A stretch of 64,000 nt of DNA from Takakia lepidozioides (Eukaryota > Streptophyta > Takakiopsida > Takakiales > Takakiaceae), in NCBI GenBank assembly GCA_030704615.1, contig CM060732.1, positions 61,175,053-61,239,052 on the forward strand, read 5' to 3'. Position 1 is the first letter of the stretch. Each line of letters starts with the position of its first letter. The position numbers and the translations under genes are program-made. This document shows positions 21,371 to 32,252 of the stretch, piece after piece. A model generated the notes under the pieces. It was not told the DNA's origin and did not search any database. It saw nothing but the letters and a program-made list of their open reading frames with translations.

Positions 21371-22360
21371 ATGCCTGAGATACAAAACGGAAATGCGGCG
21401 CCGCATTTCCGTTGTGTAAAGTCCGAAGGTTTGACTCGGACGGAAATGCGGTGCCGTCCAACATGCAACGCCTGTAACAGAGGGACGGAAATGCGGCACC
21501 GCATTTCCGTCCAGGGGAATCCTTTCTACTTTCCAGAATGGAAAAGCGGCACCGCATTTCCGTCCAACATGTCAAGTATGTACGACTCGGACGGAAATCC
21601 GGCGCCGTTCCGTTCTTATTCTAAATCATGAAACTGTGCAACTGAAATGCGGCACCGCATTTTCGTTCGAGTCGTACCCTCGGACTTTCAGAACGGAAAT
21701 GCGGCGCCGCATTTCCGTTTTGTATCTCAGGCATGCAGTAGTGGGACGGAAATGCGGCACCGAATTTACGTCGGGGATAACCTTCATACTCTCCAGAATG
21801 GAAATGCGGTGCCGCATTTCTGTCCAACAAGTAAGGTATGTGACAGTGGAACGGAAATACAGTACCGCATTTCCGTTCTGATTGAAAAGCATGAAACACT
21901 GCAACTGAAATGAATACCTGCATTCCTGTTCTTGAAAATAGAAAGGTTCACCTCGGACGGAAATGCGGTGCCGCATTTCTGTCCAACAATAATCGAAAGT
22001 AGCACACCGGACGGAAATGCGGAACCTCATTTCCGTCATCTGGATTTTATTGAAATAGCCCGGACGGAAATGCGGCACCGCATTTCCGTTCCTGCCTGTC
22101 CAAAGTGTCCCAGTCGATGAAAATGTGGTATCGCTATTCTTTTCTACCGTGTCTTTCTAATCCCATTCGATCGAAATGCGATACCGCATTTCCGTTCCAC
22201 CATGTGCCTGCTTGTACAGTGGACTGAAATGTGGTGCCGCATTTCCGTTGCACCAGTTGTTTGGTTTCCCGTTGACGGAAATGCGGTGCCGCATTTCCGA
22301 TCACAATCACCGAGAGGATGATGTCGAACTGGAATGCGGGACCGCATTCCCGTTCAGCCA
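21371..22360. repeat. Array A, right part, with inverted blocks
   Basis: The palindrome array resumes after the hAT insertion. 21371-21470 repeats the left array's unit order in direct orientation, whereas 21640-21912 is the reverse complement of the block 2085-2540 (same spacers, opposite order). The array therefore contains a large internal inverted repeat on top of its individual palindromes. Copies become more degenerate toward 22360 (for example TGCGATACCGCA and TGCGGGACCGCA). The transposase reading frames begin about 170-350 bp later. Confidence 0.9.
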
Positions 22361-22529
22361 TGTGCAATGGGTTGCATTGTTCCGAAACAACACAATTGCG
22401 GCCTGTCTTAATGAGCATAACTTGGTTGTCTGACCGTTTTAACTAACAGTCCTGGCACTTGTCAGTGCGAACGTTCATGTCTGCACCGAGAATACTGGTG
22501 GATCCACCCTCAGGAGAAACTGTTAGGAG

Positions 22530-24447
22530 ATGTTATTTCGTCGCCGAATCGGCCATCATTGTTATACTTACTGGATATGGAATCACACCTCCCACCTTCA
22601 TGCATGTAGCTTGAAACATTATTTTCCATTTCAATGTGCGACTTCCAATCGTCGATGGCCTCCGCAGATCCAATTACGTGGTGCCTGTGAGCCTTGGTCT
22701 GTCGCTATATTGAACCTCGCACTTGCCAACTTCGTGCGGAGTTCGATGGCTCCGAATTCCTACGCTATAGTTTGCTGTCCTCCGCAACTTGGGAGAGCCT
22801 GGATCCCAAACGAGGGAGGACTTTGCAGAGTGACTGGAACTTACCTTTGTTCCAAATTCAAGCTCAAACCGGACACAGTTTATTTGGAAGAAGAAAAGAA
22901 GGATGTTCCTGGACAGGTTGACGAGACCATTGTCGTGCTCGGTAACGACGGAGGTTGCGGAATTGAATGGCACGTACCCCCATTAGACACCATCTTGTAC
23001 CGAGCTGTGGGAATGCCCATTCCCTTTCCGAATCAATCGCTGCCCACACCATCCACAAAGGAGTCGGGAAACCGACAGGCGGCCACTGCCAACAGAGAGG
23101 TATGCAACGATAATCATTCCCGACCTGGACCGTCAAGACCCTCCATAGCTTCTCGTGTGCTACGCATGTACCGTCGAGCATATCTCCAACCCGCTCCATT
23201 GTACAGCTCCGACGGCAACATCACCTCGATGGTTCTCGCTCCGAGCTGGCTGCTCTCGACTATGCCAAATTTCCAGTCAGGAAGGTAACGTATCTGCCTC
23301 CCAAAGTCGATGACAATGTCATCTTCGAGTTTCCACCTGTTACTTCGTCAAACAAAGCCTCAGGGATGTTAGCAGACATGGATCGAAAGCATGACGGACA
23401 CCCCTGGTGTGTGACGAAGACCAGTAGCACGAAAATTGCTGATGGTGTTCATGTACGATACGTCCTCTGTGCGGGGAAGCTGAGGTGCCTCAATCCCGCT
23501 TGCTTCCACTTTCTCTCCAAATGAGGGCGGAGAAACGAGACGGATTGGACTGGCACAACCCATCATCCATTCAATGTTTCTAGCCAAGCTCCGGCGGGTA
23601 CTTTCAAGTGCGCACATTGCAAAGAACCACCGACGTGCATGTCCATGTGCAGAGCCAAGCAATATTATGTAATCCATTTGCTCCCGGACTTGACTAGAGC
23701 TTGCATACATGTTGGGGTCCACTGCCACCCCTTGGTGAGAGGCAACATCCGTGAGGCTATGCAGGAAGCACACGACATCATAAAAGAGGAGGTGAAATTG
23801 AGCCCCGGAGCCAGACCAAAGCACATTTAGCTCAAGGCAGCCCACAAGATTGCTCTTGGCAAAATCATGTCTGAAGATGGAAATGACCGAGTGCCTTTGA
23901 ACGAAGAGGAGATGCTTGACCTGTTGGAGTCCGTCTCGCACGTTTGTAGTCCGAATGTGCGGAATCACATCGTATCTTGCAAGCAGGAGTTCGGCCGGGG
24001 GTCGGACATGTACTCAATCCTGGAGGTGAAACAAATGATTGGATATGACTACATCCAAAGTAGCAGGTTTCCAAGGCAAGGCAGCGAATCCGATCGTTGT
24101 TACATTTTTAAAATGTCGACGTGTGGGCCTGGGAGTGGAGTCGACTTGGTCACTCGCATGACAACTGGAAACTTGTCGAATGCTTGGGTGATGTTTGACC
24201 ACATCAAGCGAATTACAAACCATCAGTGGGTGACCATGGGTGCGCATGTTTATGACTATCACTCCAAGAGGCTCATGACGATTGCAATCTGCGAGATGAA
24301 AGGGGAGGACACACAGTAGGAGATGCATCTGTGGGAGGGCATAAACGAGCAGATGGGAAGGGCGGGTTTGCCAGAGCCTAATTTCAGGGGATTCATGGCA
24401 GACAACGCTCAGGCCAACTGGGCAGCGGTGCGGCGTGTGTACGGTGA
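22530..24447 (+). pseudogene. MULE-like transposase, 5' part (interrupted by CACTA)
   Basis: An open N-terminal stretch (22530-23288) shifts frame near 23200, then one frame runs to 24447 with stops at 23522 (TGA), 23828 (TAG) and 24317 (TAG). It contains a Cys-rich region (RCLNPACFHF, then FKCAHCKEPPTCMSMC), probably zinc-binding, and a DDE-type core (WVTMGAHVYDYHSKRLMT, then FRGFMADNAQANWAAV). The combination of a core with an FxAD-AqaNW block and a SWIM finger (second part, 29575-31439) is typical of plant MULE-like transposases. The coding sense stops exactly at the TGA target duplication (24445-24447) and resumes at 29575. Exact superfamily is inferred, not proven. Confidence 0.65.
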
Positions 24448-25169
24448 CACTATAATACAAGCTGGGTTTTTCGACTCTGTATTTGACTCATTTTTAAGTC
24501 GTTTGCGACATTTTTACTCCCAGCCTCCATAGTCGAACATGCGTGACAAAGGTCAAGTCATTTCAGTCAAGCAGTTGAATCCAGATGCGAGGTTCTGATA
24601 GTGAAATGTGACAGTAAAACCTAGGGGGTGACGTGTAGTAAAGTGATTGTACTACAGTATGACGTGGCTATGACGTGTAGTAAAGTGGTTTAACTGCATT
24701 ATGACATGGATGCATGACGTGTACTAAAATAGTTCTACTGCAGTATGACGTGGATGCATGATGTGTACCTAGTATATATATACATAAAAAAATAAATATA
24801 TATATATGAATTGGGGAGGCTTTTTGTTTAATGTTTGGTTTTTTTGTTTTTGTTTTTATTTATTTATTTTCATTTACTTTTTATTTTATATCTATATAAA
24901 TATGAATTAGTGGGTTTTGTATTTAAATTTATTGATTCGCTGCACTACATTGAAAATATATTACAAATACAACAAAACATAGAATACAAATACATGGCAG
25001 GAACCAAAAGCATTTGGATGGCTCAAAACTGGTTTACATCAAGAGTGTTTTTAAAACAAGTTTTGGCCACATAGATCACTGCCCAAGTGAAGTCATTGAG
25101 GAAGGAAAATCTGATGTGCAACTAGGTAAAGCACTATTGTGGACATGTCAAGAGAACAAAAGAAATCAT

Positions 25170-26950
25170 TTCGAGAATGAATTCAGGAACTTGTTCTTGA
25201 GAATGGTGGTGCCAGCTACCATGTCACCCAAAGTGACATCCACTTGATCCAGGGTTGCCTTCACATACATATCCACCAAGGCAATGTTTAGAGTGACATC
25301 TAGTGATACAATTCCAGCTTTGACGATGTCACCATGGACCTTTGTGCCCTTTTTAGGGCTACCAGGCTCACATTTGCCATAGATGTACACCAAGGGAATG
25401 TTCAGAATGACATCTGGTACAATTCCAGCTTTGATAATGTCACCATGAACCTCTTTGCCCCTTCCCAGGGCTGCTAGGCTCGCATACGCATATTACAAAC
25501 ACAAATGAATATGACCTGGTCTGGCTTCATCCCTTCCCACATCATTTGCTCTTATGTTTCCAACGCCTTAATCCCATACCCATGCTGCACATACCTTGCA
25601 ATCATGGCACTCCAAAACACCACATCTCGTTCAGCCATATTGTTGAACTCTCCCTTCGCATCAGGCTTGCAGCACCCACATTTGGCATACATGTCCACCA
25701 TGGCAGTGTTCAGAATGACATCTGGTACAATCCAGCTTTGACGATGTCACCATGGACCTCTTTTCCCTTTTCCAGAGTTCCCAGGCTTGCACACGCATTG
25801 CAATCACAAACAAACGTGATGTGGTTGGGCTTCACCCTTCGCGCAACAGTTGCTCATAGGTCTCCAAAGCATTCCTGCCACACCTATCCTTGGTAAATCC
25901 TGCCAACATTATATTCCACGTGATCAAAGATTGTTGAGGCACTCTGTGGAAAACTTGGTGAGCATCCATGACGCTCCCACACTTAACATACACATGTTGG
26001 CAAGGGTGTCGAGTAGAAAAACATTTGGCACGAATCCACTTTGGATAATGTGAGTGTGCACCTGTTTCCAGCTTCCAGACCTTTCATCTTGATGCACTTA
26101 CGCAAGAGACAGACATACGTATCTGAATCTGCTGAAATGCCTCGTTGGTTTAAAGTCTGTAGAGCCTCTGTCAGTCTGCCTGCCTCACAAATCATCTTCA
26201 CATGCTTAGCATCCTTGCCTTGCTGCTAGCACCTGACAATGACAGCCTAGATTTGTTCTAGGAAACACCCAACTCAACTTATCACATTAGTTCACTATGG
26301 TCAATTGCATCTACTAGTCTCTGTAATCCAACAGGCATTCACCTTTTTGCCTCGATTGTCCCACCATTGACTGGGGTCAGAAAAGATTCATTCCACAGCT
26401 TCTCCTCGTCTCAGCTGTTACCTGATACTTCCTTGTTGTCACATTGGCAGTACCATGTCAAAGTCGCTCCAAACTATCAAAGGCTCACTCAACCAGCTAA
26501 CTTGCAGAATTCAACATGAAAATTTAGGGCCGATTCTGATAAGAGGGAAAAACAGGGTGAAATGTGTTGAAGAAGGTGCCTTCATTAGCAGTGCTTGAGT
26601 ATATCATTGTGCCGCTGCTGCTGCGGCTTCCAGTTGACCATTTATCCATGTAGGTTTCTTGTAGCTATTGATCCATCTGGTACATTTCCAGCTTTGGTGA
26701 TGCAACCATGCACCTCTTTGCCCTTTTCTAGGGCTGCCAGGCTTGCACATGCACTGCACGCACACACACATGATGTGGTCGAGCTTCACCCCTTCCCCCA
26801 TCATTTGCTTTCAGGTCCCCAAAGCCCCATCCGGCACCCCTGCTCTGCACACCCCTCATTCAGCCATAGCGTTGAACACTGCCTTGGCATCCTCGATGCA
26901 CCCACATTTGGCCACCAGGGCAGGGGCAGTGTTCAGAATGACATCTGGTA
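25170..26950 (-). pseudogene. Captured PPR-gene fragments inside the CACTA element
   Basis: Minus-strand pieces encode pieces of PLS-type pentatricopeptide repeats: KVHGDIVKAGIVSLDVTLN with NIALVDMYVK near 25390-25260, a similar block near 25740-25450, and an N-terminal piece EALQTLNQRGISADSDTYV near 26200-26050. A third related block is at 26600-26950. No continuous frame exists and the order is scrambled. The pieces match the PPR pseudogene region at 40.5-42.8 kb. In plants such genes encode organelle RNA-processing factors; these copies cannot. Confidence 0.75.
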
Positions 26951-28394
26951 ATCTGACCGACCATCAACCCAAAAGGACGTCTTATGTGTGCTGTTTGTGT
27001 CTGTAGTTAGGTAATGTCAGATTTGTCCATGAGAACCACCACGGAGCAGCTGAGCGAGCAGAGATTGAAACATGGCTTGCTAAGACCAAGCTGACTCTCC
27101 AAAGAACCTTGTAAACATCAGGAAGAATACCAAATCATGGTACTAACAGGAGCCAAAAGCCCACATTTGCAGGATGGACAAATTTCTTCACATCCTACAT
27201 TAAGAAAAAGCCACACTTTGCGATTGCGATTGTTCCACCATCGTGAAGGATCTGTAAAAAACTCATGCCAGCTCTGCTCCGTGCTGCAAATTCAGGGAAC
27301 AAAAACAGTCAGAGAAGCAGGTCACATTTTATTTGGAGGCACAGATATTTGAAGTCGAAGGTCAATAACATATGGAGGAGTTAACTAGATGTGGTTAAGG
27401 ATTTCCAGAATGATTTCCATTTCAAGACCACACTGTTCGTTCATAGTTCATACATAACTTTTTAGGGAGAGACACCAAAAGAGAAAACTCCATTCCAGGG
27501 TTAGCCAAGGTACAATAAGCTTGAAAGCCAAACACTGACTTCATGTGCATGTGACTTTGCTAAGAAACATTTGGTAACACATGAAAAGTTTTCCAACCAC
27601 CAGTATAACCAAAGAGAATGACCCCATCAGTGTGACTCACCAAAATTGACTACTCTGATATGTGAAATCTACACTTTCACAACATATTTTCGCAAGGGGA
27701 AATACGCCTCTTTCTTCTTCTGTTTCTCTGTTTTCAAAGAAGCCTGCAAAATAAGATATATTACATGCTTAGCAGGGCCTTTGGAAAACAACTGCCATCA
27801 CATGGAAAACTACTGCTGCAAAACAATGAAGCATTAACTGAAAAGTGCTGGGCAAATCAAGGAAGAGAGATCCAGCCATGGATGAGTTACCAGGACTAAG
27901 AGCCCATTTCTCCCAAATGGGTACTACTTGCTCATGGCTGCTAATATAGTTACAATTCCAAGGACACAATACCTACATCTGCAGACTCAAGATGGGGCAT
28001 GCATCATTACAGGGGGCACGTGAAGTAAAAAACCCTAACTGGCCATACATTTTGGACAGCTTATTTGGTGCGCCACCCGTCACTTTTGCCACTCTCAGAA
28101 GAGCAAGCTCTGCCTTTAGCTCCTTCAACTGTGCCCACAACGATAGTCCCCCGTGCATAACATCAGGTGTCCGTTTCATTCCAAAAGACATCGTCACTAC
28201 CAAAAGTTTTAGCCTGACCTGATTGATGAGAGGGCAAAACTGGCTGAAAATAGGTCAAAGAAGAAGGTGCCCTCACCACATTGTCCTCGTCCTTGTGTCA
28301 TGACCCATGGAGGATTTGACTGACCATGAACCCAAACGGACCTCTTGTGTGTGCTGCTTGTGTCTGTAGTCCGGTAATGTCGGATTGGTCCATG

Positions 28395-28765
28395 AGAACC
28401 ACCACGGTGCAGCTGAGCGAGCAGAGATTGAAACACGACCTGCTAAGACCAACCTGGCGAGGAGCGGATTGGTCCATGAGAACCACCACGGTGCAGCTGA
28501 GCAAACAGAGATTGAAACACGACCTGCTAAGAAATCCGCTCCTCGACAACCACCACGGTGCAGCTGAGCGAGCAGAGATTGAAGCACGACCTGCTAAGAC
28601 CAACCTGGCGAGGAGCGGATTGGTCCATGAGAACCACCACGGTGCAGCTGAGCAAGCAGAGATTGAAACATGACCTGCTAAGAAATCCACTCCTCGAGAA
28701 CCACCACAATGCAGCTGAGCGAGCAGAGATTGAAACACGACCTGCTATGACCAACACGAGGACAT
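28395..28765. repeat. Tandem repeat with alternating 84/67-bp period
   Basis: ACCACGGTGCAGCTGAGC recurs at about 28401, 28485, 28552, 28636 and (as ACCACAATGCAG) 28703. The steps are 84, 67, 84 and 67 bp, that is, a 151-bp higher-order unit repeated twice. Single copies occur at 27.04, 41.66 and 41.92 kb. ORFs across it are repeat translations. Confidence 0.85.
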
Positions 28766-29321
28766 AGTGCGCGCAGCAGCGATAGGGCTTAGTGGGGCTT
28801 AGTGGGGCTTAGTGCATGAAGGGAAAAAACATCGCGAGGAGTTTGGAACCGCGACGCCACGGCGGGCAGGGAGAGCCCTTACCAGTAAGCTACATACACC
28901 CAAATGAAATTTCTCTCTAAAAGTATGAATATATACTTTTGTAAATTTTCCAGCCTCTTAATATATACATAGTTTGTATGTGGGGGTATTAAATTAACCC
29001 CCTTTTGTTCACGCACGTGATAGGTACATCTCTTGATGGATGAATGTATTCAGAGATAGCTGGATTTTGGGTTTTCCATCAATCTATGCGTTCATACATT
29101 CATCCAATAGTTGCTTTATCATTCATTCATACGTTCATCCAGTGCGCAAAAATTATGTTTGATATGTTCATCCAATAGCTGCCAGCAAGGCGTTTTGTTT
29201 ATCATTCGTTCACATAATTCAGTTGTTTTGTTTCACTAACATTAACCAGCACACGATTAGTTTAATATTAATGTGATGGGTCACTAAAAAAATAGTTAAA
29301 TGTTTTTACTTCTTATTATTC

Positions 29322-29345
29322 ATATATATATATATATATATATAT
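29322..29345. repeat. (AT)n microsatellite
   Basis: Twelve AT dinucleotides in the right subterminal part of the CACTA element. A similar (TA)n tract lies at about 54107-54126. Confidence 0.9.
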
Positions 29346-29574
29346 TGCTATATAATTTATATATTGTGATTACACGTGCCATTGTTTAAGTGGTTGTCTC
29401 AGTCAGCTCACTTTAGATAGTCTATCACTACAGTCAAATTTTTCGCGATTGTCTAGCACTTCAAATATTTTAATATAAATTTTGACTGCAAAATGGTTGG
29501 AACAGTCGAAAGTGACAACAGTCAACGCCAACGTCAAACCAAATCGTCAAAATTACATAGGGTGTGTTATAGTG

Positions 29575-31439
29575 TGAGGACCCCAATGTTCCAATGGAGG
29601 GGAAAGAGAGATCCTGTGGATTCCATTGGATGCAGAGTCTATCTCACTACACTACCAAATTTGTTGCTAGCTCATTCCAAGGTGAACACCGCGTCCTTTG
29701 TACGGCGTGGAAGGATGCACCCACATTTGATGACGCGGAGGTTAAGTTTTCTATCATCGAGGCTTGGTGGAACACGTCACGTGCAGTGAAGACAACCAAT
29801 CTGGGAGCCTTGCACAGCTGGTTGGGGTGGTGACATTTCCGGTATCGACAGTTCAGACAGTACATGCGGGAGGTATGATGCCAGACTTTTCCTACAATTG
29901 TCGTTCTATTGCGGACCTTTCCATTGGTCCCTCACCATTGTTTCTGTCCTTGTAGGAGCGGTGCTTGGATTCCGACACGGACATGCCGAACACGAATATG
30001 GCAGAATCAGTCCACTCCTCCTGGCGAGCGTCTTCTGCCGCACATCTGGTGGACGTAGTGACGGCCACAACGGAGGACATCGACAGAGCAATCATGCAGC
30101 AAGCCACGTACTACAAGTTCATGAGCGGGAAACAATGGGGCTTTGGGCCGGACAGGGAGGAATTGTTGGTACGAACAGCTTCGAGGTCCAAGAATCCACT
30201 GAAATGGGCGACATCATTGCGAGAGAAGATAGGGACGCCTCTGCACCACAGAGGTGAACACCTAGAGGGGGACGTCCGTACTCGCCCTGTGAGGCGGAGG
30301 ATTGAAGAGGAACCCGGGTGCGAAGAGGATTCCTGGAGATCTGACAGGAACATTCGGACAGCACCTCGAGGTCCCGTCATGTTGCCGCAAAATGTGTCTT
30401 CCAGCAGTGGAAGCCCAAGAGTTTCCAGATTGCCATTGCCTTGAAGCGGGGATTCCATGCAAGAAATTCCCACCACTCGCTTGCCCCAGATTTTGCCTGC
30501 TATTATGCAGTATGGCCAAGCCATTGTGGAGACGACTGTGTCTGCGTCATAGTGGAGAATTGCTCACACAAAGCCGGCGTTTCGAGGCAGGTGTTCCGCA
30601 ATTCGAGTGGATACACGGCAACGTGGTTTAGAGATGATAAGGAGGAATCCAGATGGGGCTGTCCCTGCTCCTACCTTTACAGGAAGATTTGTCCATGCAA
30701 AGTTTACGGAGGCGACAACCACCCAGTTCTGGTTCTGCAGGCACGACATTATGACTTGCGTGTATGGAAAGCCCAAGTACGACATACAAACAATGCCAGA
30801 GGCTCCCCCGGTGTGGCCGGTGGAACCAGGCTGCAATCTGAGTCAGGTTGAGGCCAACACCCTTACTGCCGCAGGATTTCGGATGGTGCAGCGCACTGAC
30901 GTCCCCAGACGACCATTTCCGCTTCCACAGCCTCCACCACCGACCCCTGTGAGAGCAAGAACAATGGGACACGACAACTCTAAGCATCCTACACACTGTT
31001 GGGGAATGCAAGTGAACGAGACAAGGATGGGGAATGCACTTCGGATGAACTGTACAATCCAGAGCTCGACAGAAGTGCCCCCAACAGGCTTCGGCGTGTG
31101 TATCAGACGGCCATGACAGGCTCAGCTATTCGCAATGAGGTGTACACCATCACCATTTTAGAATTACCCACCTGCAATTGCACCGACTTCCAGATTATGG
31201 CGAAGAAGGGGGCATCATACTGCCCTTGCAAGCATCTGTACTACGTGTACCTAAAGAGACTCCGGTGTAATATATTCCACAACTCATCACTTCATACATG
31301 CACCAGGGTTGAGCCCCCAAGAGGTGTATACTCTTCTGAATATGGATCCAGGAGACCAGTGAGCTTGGCTTGCGGGCCAAAACACAATGTTACGCCCATC
31401 ATTTTCGGAGTTTCAGTTATAGTAGAACTGTACTGCTGA
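29575..31439 (+). pseudogene. MULE-like transposase, 3' part with SWIM zinc finger
   Basis: Directly after the CACTA element the sense resumes with PMEGKERSCGFHWMQSL, continuing the DDE region. Further blocks are WKDAPTFDDAEVKF, NMAESVHSSWRAS (29990) and, at 31165-31260, a SWIM finger with CNC, then CPCKHLYYVY (CxCx(n)CxH). Frame changes near 29830, 30440, 30850 and 31080 indicate introns or decay. A Pro-rich segment (FPLPQPPPPTP) lies near 30920. It is the same gene as 22530-24447. Confidence 0.65.
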
Positions 31440-31626
31440 AAGTTCTTCTGACTTTGGCCACAGAAAGGTTTGACTTATGTCTCTTCTACCAGTAACCTGT
31501 TTTGCTCGGACTAAGATAATATTATGTCCTTCACTTCTGTTTCCACGTGCTTGTATTTTTGTTTGTTGGAGGGTTCTTGTTTTTCTGCTCTCCCAAACTT
31601 TGATTTCCTCATTCCATCCCTGGCAA

Positions 31627-31786
31627 GGAAATGCGGCGCCGCATTTCCAAGTAGCGCCGTAGGTACTAGTAGTTGCGGCCTTTGTCATAGCAAGATAGTC
31701 GCACCCAGTCTTCAGGGAGCCGACCGTCGCCAACAGCTAGCCCCCCATAAATTTTGCACGTGCGAACCCTAATGCGGCACCGCATT
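31627..31786. repeat. Two isolated array-A palindromes
   Basis: AAATGCGGCGCCGCATTT lies within 31627-31648 and AATGCGGCACCGCATT at 31771-31786. They sit 190-350 bp after the SWIM domain and bracket the transposase together with the main array A. A half-site TGCCGCATTTCC lies near 32140. They probably mark the right subterminal part of the MULE-like element, whose exact end I could not find. Confidence 0.75.
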
Positions 31787-32252
31787 TTCCAGTTGACTCG
31801 CAAGTCTTTCCCGCCGAATACCTGAAGATGACAGAATTGTGAAATATTGCAAATTCTATTGGTGCAAACTCTATTGGTTCAATCGCGGCAGAAGGGTCAG
31901 CTTCATTCCAATGTTAAGGCATGTAAAACCGCGGAATAATCTATACAGGCCAGTATGCGACGTCCTTTTGCCGTGGTATACTGGATTTCTCGTTGCATGG
32001 TCACTCATTTCCATGAGCGGATCTAAAAAACCATGAGCAGAGTTGTTACTGACGACATATCTTCGCCGCATTACAGGATCTGGAAGTTCCAAAAACGGCA
32101 AGGTCAAATAAAAAACTATTATTTTAATACTTTTTTAATCTGCCGCATTTCCAAATTTGGAGGAGTCCGCTCATGAAAACCGCGTGTCTTAGACTTCGGC
32201 TCACTGCTCATGCAGCTCATGCGGCTCATGGCTCATGGCTCATGGTTTCTGC

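Larger units (their letters stand above)
24448..29574. mobile_element. Non-autonomous CACTA (EnSpm) transposon, 5,127 bp
   Basis: The left end CACTATAATACA and the right end TGTGTTATAGTG (reverse complement CACTATAACACA) form CACTA-type terminal repeats, flanked by the 3-bp duplication TGA (24445-24447 and 29575-29577). Both the CACTA terminus and the 3-bp duplication are hallmarks of the superfamily. The subterminal 24600-24770 has several GACGTGTAGTAAAGTG repeats. No transposase ORF is seen. Contents are PPR-gene pieces on the minus strand, a tandem repeat near 28.4-28.76 kb and an AT tract. Removing the element restores an uninterrupted transposase frame in the flanks, which proves the boundaries. 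The stretch 27360-28300 holds no supported gene. Confidence 0.92.

Noticed and set aside
1926-22360. Arrays A and B as CRISPR arrays
   Set aside because: The repeats are palindromic with related, not unique, spacers and there are no cas genes; the context is a plant nuclear genome.
1-24780. One giant element bounded by inverted repeats at 1-676 and 24448-25250
   Set aside because: The inverted similarity is that of two separate CACTA copies. The right one has its own partner end at 29574 with a TGA duplication, and the left one ends at 676 with different flanking bases.
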